A DNA stretch of 64,000 nt from Pseudomonas sp. UBA1879 (GTDB taxonomy: Bacteria > Pseudomonadota > Gammaproteobacteria > Pseudomonadales > Pseudomonadaceae). The stretch lies in NCBI RefSeq assembly GCF_002338065.1, contig NZ_DDHJ01000013.1, positions 146,374-210,373 on the forward strand, read 5' to 3'. The notes beneath the pieces were generated by a model. It had not been told where the DNA came from, did not search any database, and saw only the letters and a program-made list of their open reading frames with translations. The position numbers were made by a program, and so were the translations under genes. Of the stretch, positions 35,314-42,901 are shown in pieces; the stretch's first letter is position 1, and every line of letters starts with the position of its first letter.

Positions 35314-36489
35314 TCAGGGGGTCTGAAGCAATCCTTCGCTCACCTGCGTGCGATCCACCACACGCACGCTGTCGCGGCCGCCGCGCTTGGACGCGTACAA
35401 CGCGGCATCGCCCTGCTCGATCAAGGCGGAAAGACTGGCCGGGGTCTGGTCGAACAAGCTTGCACCAATGCTCAATGTCACCGGCTGCGGCGTGGCGAAT
35501 GACTGAGTGGCGTCGTGGAAACGTTCGCGCAGCGCGCTGCCCAGTTCGGTGATCTGCGCGCTGGAGGTGTCACCCAACAGGATCACGAATTCATCCCCGC
35601 CCAGTCGGGCCGCCAGCGCCCTATTAGGCAAGGCGGAACGGATGATCTCGCTGAGCATGATCAACAACCGGTCGCCGGCGATGTGCCCGAACAGGTCGTT
35701 GACAGACTTGAAGTGGTCGATGTCGATCAGCAACAGCGCGCCCGGTCGTGACGCGCAAACGTCTTCCAGCAGACGCGGCGCCCGGACGTCCAGCGCACGC
35801 CGGTTGTACAGGGCGGTCAGCGGATCCCGAGCGGCCAGTCGTTCGATGCGTTTTTCCCGGCGATAGCGTTCCGAGCCGGTCATCGAGAGCGCGATCAACA
35901 TGATTGCCATCGCGCCTTCCACCAGAGAAATCTGAATGATTTCGCCACGAAACGCCGCCAGGTCGATCAGCGTGCCCGGCATCGCTGCAGTGATCGCCTT
36001 GGCCAGATAAAACAGGCCGTGCCCCAACAATACGTATCGCAGTTGCCCGGCCCCGACACTCAGGGATTTGCCGTGTGGGCGCAACAACGCGCTGGCCTTG
36101 AACATCATCAGCGCCACGAGCGCCGAATTCACCAGCAGCATGACTTTCGACCACCACGGCCCTTCCGGCAGCAGCAACATCGCTACCCAAACAGCAAAAA
36201 TCCCGTACCAGCTCCGCGGCAGCCGCGCCTCGGTAAATCGGGCCACGCCCAGCAAAAACAGCCAATGCGCTGTCACCAGCAAGCCGTTGGCGAACCAGAT
36301 GCCGACCAGCAGGATGCCGCTACTGCGTAACAGCGCGAGCGTGGAGCCGAGGCTGATCGTGGCGAACCCGGCGCTCCAGAACAGCAGCGAAGCCTCCCGA
36401 ACATGCCGCCACTCCGCGGCCAGGTACAGCGCAGCAGCAGCGGCGAGCGCGATCGAGAGGGTCAACATCGTGATGGGGTCGAGCGCCAT
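35314..36489 (-). CDS. membrane diguanylate cyclase
   Basis: A 391-residue protein with six or seven membrane helices (residues 1-195) followed by a GGDEF domain (about 215-380). The active-site motif is intact, GGDEFVILLGD, and the nucleotide-binding DIDHFKSVND segment is present, so it should make cyclic di-GMP from GTP. The allosteric I-site RxxD normally found just before GGDEF is absent (RALA in that place). The membrane part is not an identified MASE domain. The ATG at 36489 is chosen because the first helix starts right after it. Confidence 0.9.
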   Translation of the reverse strand: MALDPITMLTLSIALAAAAALYLAAEWRHVREASLLFWSAGFATISLGSTLALLRSSGILLVGIWFANGLLVTAHWLFLLGVARFTEARLPRSWYGIFAVWVAMLLLPEGPWWSKVMLLVNSALVALMMFKASALLRPHGKSLSVGAGQLRYVLLGHGLFYLAKAITAAMPGTLIDLAAFRGEIIQISLVEGAMAIMLIALSMTGSERYRREKRIERLAARDPLTALYNRRALDVRAPRLLEDVCASRPGALLLIDIDHFKSVNDLFGHIAGDRLLIMLSEIIRSALPNRALAARLGGDEFVILLGDTSSAQITELGSALRERFHDATQSFATPQPVTLSIGASLFDQTPASLSALIEQGDAALYASKRGGRDSVRVVDRTQVSEGLLQTP

Positions 36490-36803
36490 AAACTGCCTGG
36501 TCTGTCGGAAATGCGGTACGGGGGGCGATTGTAAGCGGTTGGCGGTTTTTTTCGGAGCGGTGGAATCATATTGCCATGACCAACGGCTAAATGCCGGACG
36601 GGTGGCATGAACGCAATGCATCGGTCATTGCTGCTTCAACATCACCCGTGGTCATTGTCCGAACGCCTTTGCGCGCGCATTTCTTGCAGAGCGGGTTCTC
36701 CCCCAGCAGATGGCTCTGGCGAGGCTAACGATGCACTTGACGGTGCGCAGGCTTGCGGCAGCGGCTCAACAGGAGGACTCAAGACCTTTGAGTCAAGCGT
36801 CAT
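36490..36803. other. intergenic, nothing recognised
   Basis: A 314-base gap between the diguanylate cyclase start and the ArsR gene end. I see no open frame with coding character, no REP pair and no strong terminator. Confidence 0.5.
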
Positions 36804-37103
36804 TCAGTCCTGCGCCAAAATACTCTTCAACAATCCCGGAAAGCGCTGTTCCAATTCTGCCGCACGCAAGGAATTCATGTGCGTGGTGCCGACAGTGCGG
36901 GTGTGTACGAGGCCTGCGTCGCGCAGGACGCGGAAGTGGTGAGACACGCTGGACTTGGGCCGGCCACCGTCCAGTTCCCCACAGGAAGCTTCGTCCAGCC
37001 CTGCCAAGCAGCGGACGATTTCGAGACGTACAGGGTCGCTCAACGCGTACAGGAGACGTTCGAGCGAGAAATCGGCGGGCATGGGATGTTTATGGGTGCG
37101 CAT
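36804..37103 (-). CDS. ArsR-family regulator, divergent from xenA
   Basis: A 99-residue winged-helix repressor with the ArsR core (LSDPVRLEIVRCLAG, then KSSVSHHFRVLRDAGLV as recognition helix and a GTTHMNSLR wing). It has a single Cys in the ASCGEL segment, so metal sensing of the classical CVCDL kind is unlikely. Its ATG at 37103 is 88 bases from the xenA start, and it probably represses xenA through the TTCGAA repeats between them (inference). Confidence 0.9.
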   Translation of the reverse strand: MRTHKHPMPADFSLERLLYALSDPVRLEIVRCLAGLDEASCGELDGGRPKSSVSHHFRVLRDAGLVHTRTVGTTHMNSLRAAELEQRFPGLLKSILAQD

Positions 37104-37124
37104 AGGGCGGATGATAACGAGGAC

Positions 37125-37158
37125 TATCTTCGAACGCTATATTTCGAATACTATCGAA
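37125..37158. promoter_or_regulatory. candidate ArsR operator in the xenA promoter
   Basis: TTCGAA occurs at 37129-37134 and 37143-37148, with ATCGAA at 37153-37158. The outer sequences share CTATC..CGAAC. The cluster lies upstream of xenA and just beyond the divergent ArsR gene start, the expected position for an ArsR-dimer operator. Confidence 0.5.
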
Positions 37159-37191
37159 CAAGCGAAAAAACACTTATGAGGTAACTTCCCA

Positions 37192-38283
37192 ATGTCAGCA
37201 CTGTTCGAGCCGTTCACCCTGAAGGACGTCACCCTACGCAATCGCATCGCGATTCCACCGATGTGTCAGTACATGGCCGACAACGGTGTGGTCAACGACT
37301 GGCACCACGTGCACCTGGCCAGCATGGCTCGCGGCGGCGCCGGTCTGGTCGTGGTCGAAGCGACCGCAGTGTCTCCCGAAGGCCGCATTACCCCAGGTTG
37401 CGCAGGCATCTGGAGCGACGAGCACGCACAAGCGTTCGTGCCAATGGTGCAGGCGATCAAAGCCGCAGGTGCCGTGCCCGGCATTCAGATTGCCCATGCC
37501 GGTCGCAAGGCCAGCGCCAATCGTCCTTGGGAGGGCGACGATCACATTGCCGAAAACGATCCGCGTGGCTGGAACACCCTCGGCCCCTCCCCTGTCGCCT
37601 TCGGCGCGAACCTGCCGAAGGTCCCTCAGGAAATGACCCTGGCCGATATCGCCAGGGTGCGTGAGGACTTCGTCAACGCCGCCCGTCGCGCCCGGGAGGC
37701 CGGTTTCGAATGGATCGAGCTGCACTTCGCTCACGGCTACCTGGCGCAAAGTTTCTTCTCCGAACACTCCAACAAACGCACTGACGCGTACGGCGGCAGC
37801 TTCGACAACCGCAGCCGTTTCCTGCTGGAAACCCTGGCGGCGGTGCGCGAGGTGTGGCCAGAAAACCTGCCGCTGACCGCGCGTTTCGGTGTTATCGAAT
37901 ACGACGGCCGCGACGAACAGACCCTTTCGGAATCCATCGAGCTTGCCCGCCGTTTCAAGGATGGCGGTCTTGACCTGTTGAGCGTGAGCGTCGGGTTTAC
38001 CATTCCTGAAACCAACATTCCGTGGGGGCCGGCGTTCATGGGGCCGATCGCCGAGCGCGTGCGTCGTGAAGCCAGTCTGCCGGTCACGTCCGCGTGGGGC
38101 TTCGGCACGCCGCAACTGGCACAGACCGCCATCGAATCCGGCCATCTGGATCTGGTGTCGGTGGGTCGAGCGCATTTGGCTGACCCACACTGGGCGTATT
38201 TTGCCGCCAAGGAATTGGGCGCAGAAAACGCGTCCTGGACCTTGCCAGCGCCATACGCCCATTGGCTGGAACGTTACCGCTAA
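37192..38283 (+). CDS. xenA: xenobiotic reductase / NADPH-dependent old yellow enzyme
   Basis: A 363-residue FMN-containing ene-reductase of the YqjM/XenA subgroup. The N-terminus NRIAIPPMCQYMADNG carries Cys25, the redox-tuning residue of XenA. The substrate-binding His pair is in IELHFAHGYL, and SFDNRSRFLLE and the C-terminal FMN-phosphate loop (VTSAWGFGTP, VSVGRAHL) are present. It reduces alpha,beta-unsaturated carbonyls, nitro esters and nitro-aromatics with NADPH. An ArsR-type repressor gene faces it, suggesting induction by its substrates. A strong terminator follows. Confidence 0.94.
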   Translation: MSALFEPFTLKDVTLRNRIAIPPMCQYMADNGVVNDWHHVHLASMARGGAGLVVVEATAVSPEGRITPGCAGIWSDEHAQAFVPMVQAIKAAGAVPGIQIAHAGRKASANRPWEGDDHIAENDPRGWNTLGPSPVAFGANLPKVPQEMTLADIARVREDFVNAARRAREAGFEWIELHFAHGYLAQSFFSEHSNKRTDAYGGSFDNRSRFLLETLAAVREVWPENLPLTARFGVIEYDGRDEQTLSESIELARRFKDGGLDLLSVSVGFTIPETNIPWGPAFMGPIAERVRREASLPVTSAWGFGTPQLAQTAIESGHLDLVSVGRAHLADPHWAYFAAKELGAENASWTLPAPYAHWLERYR

Positions 38284-38318
38284 GTTGACAGGCTCGCGCC
38301 GAGAGTCCTGCTGAGCCA

Positions 38319-38362
38319 CCAAGACGCCCCTCCACCTCATCAGGTGCGGGGCGTCTTGGTTT
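38319..38362 (+). terminator. intrinsic terminator after xenA
   Basis: The stem ccaagacgcccc / ggggcgtcttgg with a small inner stem (cacct/aggtg) is followed by TTT, 36 bases past the xenA stop. Confidence 0.85.
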
Positions 38363-38568
38363 AGGAACCTCTTCCGCTCCGGCCAGTATTGGTTCACTCC
38401 CGTAAAAACATCCCTGTTTTTCAAGCTTGGCTTAAGGCATATCCCTGCCGGACAAGGGCCCGTCCACACTGGGCGTCCAAAGCGCCCACCAGGCTCGACA
38501 AATAAATCCCATGTTTCCCCTCAGGGCGTGCCATGCTGGGGCTCACACATGGAATGGGGAGACACGAT

Positions 38569-38991
38569 ATGACTTCGCCAATGGACATCTCCGACATCCC
38601 CGACATTCGTGGTATTGCAGTGGTGGTTTTTGAATCATCGATGCTGCAACGCGTGCTCGTCGCTGTCCGCACCCTCGGGCTTGAGGCCGAAGGCTTCGAC
38701 GATGCAAGCGAAGCCATGGCGTACATAGCGCACCCGCAGACAACGATCAGCATCGTGGTGGCAGGCGCCCATTTGCCGGGCGTACTCAACGGACCGGACC
38801 TCACGACCACACTTTCTCGCGCCTATCCGACGCTTCCTTTCGTGATAGCCGATCACTATGAAGGGCTCGTCGAGAGCAATGTCATGTGCCTCGACAACCC
38901 GTGGACTCTGAACGATATAGAGGAAAAAGTAGCGAGCATGCTCGTGAAGCTGCCCGTTGGTAAACAGCCGACCCTTGAGTCGACCGTTTAG
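38569..38991 (+). CDS. degenerate response-regulator receiver protein
   Basis: A 140-residue single-domain protein with the CheY-like order (residues 15-130), but with its phosphorylation site lost. The usual acidic pair after strand 1 is FES (Glu22). The phosphoacceptor Asp is Gly66 in VVAGAHLPG, the conserved Thr/Ser is Ala94, and the conserved Lys is Asn110 in LDNPWT. It therefore cannot work by standard Asp phosphorylation. The ATG at 38569 follows GGGGAG. No kinase or output gene is adjacent. Function is unknown; a protein-protein adaptor is possible. Confidence 0.75.
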   Translation: MTSPMDISDIPDIRGIAVVVFESSMLQRVLVAVRTLGLEAEGFDDASEAMAYIAHPQTTISIVVAGAHLPGVLNGPDLTTTLSRAYPTLPFVIADHYEGLVESNVMCLDNPWTLNDIEEKVASMLVKLPVGKQPTLESTV

Positions 38992-39123
38992 CGCCAGTCG
39001 ATTGAGTGCCCACATCGAACCAGTGTCAGCAGGCTTCAAAGGTGTGAGGGCATCGTCGGCGTTTAAATGACGGACGGCTTTGCCCACCTTTAGGGTGTCG
39101 CTCAGCCGCTGGCGCAGGGGCTG

Positions 39124-39159
39124 ACGGCGCCTCGGCGGAGTGCCGCGAAGAGGCGCCGT
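39124..39159. repeat. GC-rich hairpin
   Basis: The perfect 10-base arms ACGGCGCCTC and GAGGCGCCGT flank a 16-base loop, between two convergent genes (38991 and 39177). No T-run follows on either strand, so it is not a classical intrinsic terminator. Confidence 0.5.
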
Positions 39160-39176
39160 TCAGCAAGCCAGTTGCT

Positions 39177-39317
39177 TCAGCTCACCCCGGGCGGAATGCC
39201 GTCTTTATTGAAGTCCTTGAGCCGCTCCTTCTCTTCCTCGGTGGAATGCGCAGGTACGTCATTCTTTTCCGGTGCTTCTTCTTTCTCGCGTACGGGCGGT
39301 TTGTCCTGGCTCATCAT
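39177..39317 (-). CDS. small charged protein, unknown function
   Basis: A 46-residue highly charged protein beginning MMSQDKPPVREKEE and ending DFNKDGIPPGVS, read from the ATG at 39317 behind GGAG. It is probably intrinsically disordered or a single helix. Lys/Glu richness and the good ribosome-binding site support a real small gene. It lies 16 bases downstream of the gene at 39334-39582 and may be co-transcribed with it. Confidence 0.6.
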   Translation of the reverse strand: MMSQDKPPVREKEEAPEKNDVPAHSTEEEKERLKDFNKDGIPPGVS

Positions 39318-39333
39318 GCATCGCTCCAATTGA

Positions 39334-39582
39334 TCAATCGTGGGGGATCACGCCGGTCATGGCGGTGAACTGACTCTGGCGGTGCTGCACTCTGTCGAGC
39401 AGCTCCGGCGGCGTCGACTCACGGAACACCACCATATGCCCGACATCCTTGCCCCCTTCGGTCACGCGCTCGATGTCGTTGATCATCCAGGTTTTCAGTT
39501 CCTCGGCGGTGATGCCCAGTTCGTCGGCCACGCGTTGGTGAAGGCGTTCCGCATCGTATTGGTTGAATTGATCGGTGTTCAT
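39334..39582 (-). CDS. small unknown protein, possible stress protein
   Basis: An 82-residue soluble protein (MNTDQFNQYDAERLHQRVAD ... TAMTGVIPHD). I start it at the ATG at 39582 because AGGAGAG lies just upstream; the frame continues upstream, but that part looks unlike protein. No family is recognised. Together with the neighbours at 39177 and 39688 it belongs to a group of short genes before tspO. Confidence 0.7.
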   Translation of the reverse strand: MNTDQFNQYDAERLHQRVADELGITAEELKTWMINDIERVTEGGKDVGHMVVFRESTPPELLDRVQHRQSQFTAMTGVIPHD

Positions 39583-39687
39583 CACGGTCTCTCCTGTGCG
39601 GGCTGTCCCTATCAGGCCGTGCCGTGGCGGCACAAGTTCACTCGAATGCTTGCCTCGGCAGACCCTTGACCCGATGGAGCATGCGAC

Positions 39688-40005
39688 ATGTACCCCACCA
39701 CCCCAGACGGCCGCTACTTTGTGGTGAAAGATCGGCTCTGGCGCTGTTCCAACCCTGCTCTCGACGAAGATGAACGTCAGCGCCGGGTGAACGAATTGAT
39801 GGCTGGACGACGCGCAGTCAAGGTGGCGAAGGCGGCGGAAGATTCGGCGCAACTGAAAGCTGCGCGGGCACAGGTGGATGCGGCCAAGGTTGCACTGGGT
39901 GAGCGAGGCCCGGTCTGGTGGGACGACGGCGCTCCCGATTTCAATCGGCGCAAGGTCGGCAACACGCCCTATGCGCAGTGGTACGCGTCGCAGGATGCGC
40001 CCTAG
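39688..40005 (+). CDS. conserved-looking hypothetical protein
   Basis: A 105-residue protein beginning MYPTTPDGRYFVVKDRLWRC, with a long helical, Ala/Arg/Lys-rich middle (residues 28-72) and a Trp/Asp-rich tail (RGPVWWDDGAPDFNRRKVG). The composition is protein-like and the alternating charge suggests a helical hairpin. I do not recognise a named family, although the N-terminal motif PDGRYFVVKDRLWR looks like a conserved small-protein signature. Confidence 0.75.
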   Translation: MYPTTPDGRYFVVKDRLWRCSNPALDEDERQRRVNELMAGRRAVKVAKAAEDSAQLKAARAQVDAAKVALGERGPVWWDDGAPDFNRRKVGNTPYAQWYASQDAP

Positions 40006-40091
40006 CCATGATCCGGCAGGACCTTTTGCCGTGCTGAGCGTCCAATCCCAAATAACAGCCCCTCCCGAACGTTTACGCCAAAGGACGCCCA

Positions 40092-40532
40092 ATGACTTTC
40101 TACATCTTTCTGATTGCCTGCTGCGCTGCTGCAAGTACAGGCGTGATTTTCAAGCCCGGCAGCTGGTACGAAGCCCTGCAAAAACCAGCCTTCACCCCGC
40201 CCGACTGGTTGTTCCCGGTGGCCTGGACGATCATTTATCTGCTGCTGGCGTGGGCCGGTTATCGCCTGACGCTGTTGCCAGAGAGCCAGATCGCGCTGGC
40301 GTTGTGGGCCGCGCAAATCGCCCTCAACACGCTGTGGACACCGGTATTCTTTGGCGCCCACCGCATCGTCGCAGGCATGGTCATCCTGACACTGCTCTGG
40401 CTGACCGTTGCCACGCTGATCGTCGTCGCCATGCCGCTCGACCTGATCACTGGGCTGATCCTGTTTCCTTACCTGATCTGGCTGAGCGTGGCCGCCGCGC
40501 TGAATTTCTCGATTCTGCGGCACAACCGCTGA
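40092..40532 (+). CDS. tspO: TspO/MBR-family membrane protein
   Basis: A 146-residue protein with five membrane helices. The family loop GSWYEALQKPAFTPPDWLFP and the helix-2 segment VAWTIIYLLLAWAGYRL are diagnostic. TspO proteins bind tetrapyrroles such as protoporphyrin IX and are tied to stress and porphyrin handling. The gene stands alone. Some Trp and Asn residues of the LNxxWxPxFF motif are present (ALNTLWTPVFF). Confidence 0.93.
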   Translation: MTFYIFLIACCAAASTGVIFKPGSWYEALQKPAFTPPDWLFPVAWTIIYLLLAWAGYRLTLLPESQIALALWAAQIALNTLWTPVFFGAHRIVAGMVILTLLWLTVATLIVVAMPLDLITGLILFPYLIWLSVAAALNFSILRHNR

Positions 40533-40865
40533 TCGCCTGAACCTTCCCATTTTCGTGTCGCCCCCTCCCTCGCGATGACTGGGTCGGGCGACACGAGATG
40601 TCACGGTCTATGCTGATGACAGTCGCGAACAGCATTGGCAACGTCGCTTTTGAAGCATGCCTTCAAAATCGGCATGCCAAGCTGCGCGACATACCCAATC
40701 ACAGGCGCGACAAAGATCACGCCGGGTACAACAAGATGCCCGACAGGGGTGCCCTGGCCTCGGCCTGAAAATCCACGAAACGTGACGTGGTAAACAAGTG
40801 CCGCAGCCGACACTTTCGGACCGCCGACAACCTATGGGTGTGTCCGTGACCGTGAGGACTGCTGT
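40533..40865. other. intergenic before the fds operon, no clear gene
   Basis: A 333-base gap. A 70-codon minus-strand frame (40601-40813) has a GTG start and no ribosome-binding site, so I do not call it. The promoter of the fds operon should lie in the last 100 bases, but I cannot single out its boxes. Confidence 0.5.
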
Positions 40866-41345
40866 ATGCCTGATCCGATGTTGATTCTGCCCATGGTCAA
40901 CAGCCTGCTGGAGCGCCATAAAGGCTCGCCAGGCGCTTTGTTGCCTATCCTTCATGAGATTCAAGAGGGCATCGGCTACATCCCCGACGCCGCCATTCCC
41001 GACATCGCTCACGCCCTCAATCAAAGCCAGGCCGAAGTGCGTGGCGTCATCAGTTTCTATCATGACTTCCGCACCGCACCGCCCGCTCGACACATCCTGC
41101 GCTTGTGCCGTGCCGAGTCCTGCAAAAGTCGCGGCGCCGAGCAGCTCGCCGCGCAACTGCGAGAGCGCCTGCAATTGGACGATCACGGCCACAGCGCCGA
41201 CGGCCACATCAGCCTGCGCCCGGTCTATTGCCTAGGGGCGTGCGCCTGTTCCCCCGCGCTGGAGCTGGACGGAAAAGTGCACGCGCGCCTCAGCGCCGAG
41301 CGTCTGGACGCCTTGCTCGACACCTGCCGGGAGGACACTCAATGA
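40866..41345 (+). CDS. fdsG: NAD-dependent formate dehydrogenase, gamma subunit
   Basis: A 159-residue NuoE-like subunit with a thioredoxin-fold [2Fe-2S] centre. The cluster cysteines appear in CRAESCKSRG and CLGACACSP. The N-terminal helical part (LLPILHEIQEGIGYIPDAAI) is typical. It passes electrons between FdsA and FdsB in the soluble formate dehydrogenase. It is the first gene of fdsG-B-A-D, overlapping fdsB by four bases (ATGA). Confidence 0.95.
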   Translation: MPDPMLILPMVNSLLERHKGSPGALLPILHEIQEGIGYIPDAAIPDIAHALNQSQAEVRGVISFYHDFRTAPPARHILRLCRAESCKSRGAEQLAAQLRERLQLDDHGHSADGHISLRPVYCLGACACSPALELDGKVHARLSAERLDALLDTCREDTQ

Positions 41346-42901
41346 CGCGCCTTTACCTCCCTGGCGATTCCGTCGCCCGCGCCGTCGGCGCTGATGCCGT
41401 GGCTGTGGCCATCGCCAGTGAAGCGCAAAAACGCAACCTGCCTCTGGACCTGCACCACACCAGTTCCCGAGGGCTGTATTGGCTGGAGCCGTTGCTGGAA
41501 GTCGACAGCCCGCAAGGCCGCCTCGGTTTCGGGCCGTTGACCGAAGGCGACGTGGCAAGCGTGCTCGATGCTCTGCAAGGCGATCCGTCCCGGCACCCAT
41601 TGGCGCTGGGTTTGGTAGAAGAGCTGCCTTATCTGAAAACCCAACAACGTCTCTTGTTTGCCCGTGCTGGCATCACGCAGCCGCTCTCACTAGAGGATTA
41701 CAAGGCTTATGGCGGGTTCGAGGGTTTGACCCGCGCCCTCGCCATTGGCCCCGACGAAACCGCCACGGCAGTGTTCGACTCCGGCCTGCGCGGCCGAGGC
41801 GGCGCGGCCTTTCCTGCCGGGATCAAATGGCGCACCGTCCGGGGCACCCAGGCCGCGCAGAAATACGTAGTGTGCAACGCCGACGAAGGCGACTCGGGCA
41901 CCTTCGCCGACCGCATGCTGATGGAAGGCGACCCCTTCCTGCTGATCGAAGGCATGGCCATCGCCGGGATCAGCGTCGGCGCCAGTTTCGGCTACATCTA
42001 TGTGCGTTCGGAATACCCGCAGGCCATCGCCAACCTGCGCGAGGCCATCACGATTGCTCGCGCTGCCGGGTATCTCGGAGCGGACGTCGATGGCAGCGGC
42101 CTGGCGTTCGATCTAGAAGTGCGGGTGGGCGCAGGCGCCTACATCTGCGGCGAAGAAACCGCGCTGCTGGACTCGCTGGAAGGCAAGCGCGGGCTGGTAC
42201 GCGCCAAGCCGCCGATCCCGGCGCTGAAAGGGCTGTTTGGCCAACCGACGCTGGTGCACAACGTGCTGACCCTGGCCTCGGTGCCGCTGATTCTGGCCAA
42301 GGGCGCAGCGTTCTATCGTGACTACGGCATGGGCCGATCCACAGGCACCATGCCGTTTCAACTGGCGGGCAATATTCGACAGGGGGGCCTGGTCGAGCGG
42401 GCGTTTGGCCTGACGCTTCGGGAACTGGTCGAAGGCTACGGTGGCGGGACAGCGAGTGGTCGTCCGCTCAAAGCCGCGCAGGTTGGCGGCCCGCTGGGCG
42501 CCTGGGTGCCGCCGTCGCAGTTCGACACGCCGCTGGACTATGAAGCGTTCGCTGCCATCGGCGCGATGCTGGGTCACGGCGGGGTGGTGGTCGCCGACGA
42601 CACCCTGGACATGGCGCACATGGCGCGTTTTGCCCTGCAGTTCTGCGCCGAAGAATCCTGCGGCAAATGCACGCCCTGCCGCATCGGCTCGACCCGTGGC
42701 GTTGAGGTCATCGATCGGATACTGGCCGCACCCGACCCGCACGCACGGGATCAGCAGGCCATCGTCCTCAGGGACCTGTGCGACACCCTGCAATTCGGTT
42801 CGCTCTGTGCACTGGGCGGCATGACCGCTTATCCCGTCGCCAGCGCGCTCAAGCACTTCCCCGCCGACTTTGGTCTGCACCTTCCGGAGGCCGAGCAATG
42901 A
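41342..42901 (+). CDS. fdsB: NAD-dependent formate dehydrogenase, beta subunit
   Basis: A 519-residue NuoF-like subunit that carries FMN, binds NAD+ and holds a [4Fe-4S] cluster. Visible sites are the FMN/NADH segment SGLRGRGGAAFPAGIKWRTV, the glycine-rich VGAGAYICGEETALL, and the cluster motif ESCGKCTPCRIGS. The first 120 residues form the NuoE-like or Fds-specific N-terminal region. The start ATG at 41342 overlaps the fdsG stop, and its end overlaps fdsA by four bases. Confidence 0.96.
   Translation: MTRLYLPGDSVARAVGADAVAVAIASEAQKRNLPLDLHHTSSRGLYWLEPLLEVDSPQGRLGFGPLTEGDVASVLDALQGDPSRHPLALGLVEELPYLKTQQRLLFARAGITQPLSLEDYKAYGGFEGLTRALAIGPDETATAVFDSGLRGRGGAAFPAGIKWRTVRGTQAAQKYVVCNADEGDSGTFADRMLMEGDPFLLIEGMAIAGISVGASFGYIYVRSEYPQAIANLREAITIARAAGYLGADVDGSGLAFDLEVRVGAGAYICGEETALLDSLEGKRGLVRAKPPIPALKGLFGQPTLVHNVLTLASVPLILAKGAAFYRDYGMGRSTGTMPFQLAGNIRQGGLVERAFGLTLRELVEGYGGGTASGRPLKAAQVGGPLGAWVPPSQFDTPLDYEAFAAIGAMLGHGGVVVADDTLDMAHMARFALQFCAEESCGKCTPCRIGSTRGVEVIDRILAAPDPHARDQQAIVLRDLCDTLQFGSLCALGGMTAYPVASALKHFPADFGLHLPEAEQ

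Noticed and set aside
40601..40813. Minus-strand 70-codon frame before the fds operon
   Set aside because: It has a GTG start, no ribosome-binding site and no recognisable family; it was left as intergenic.
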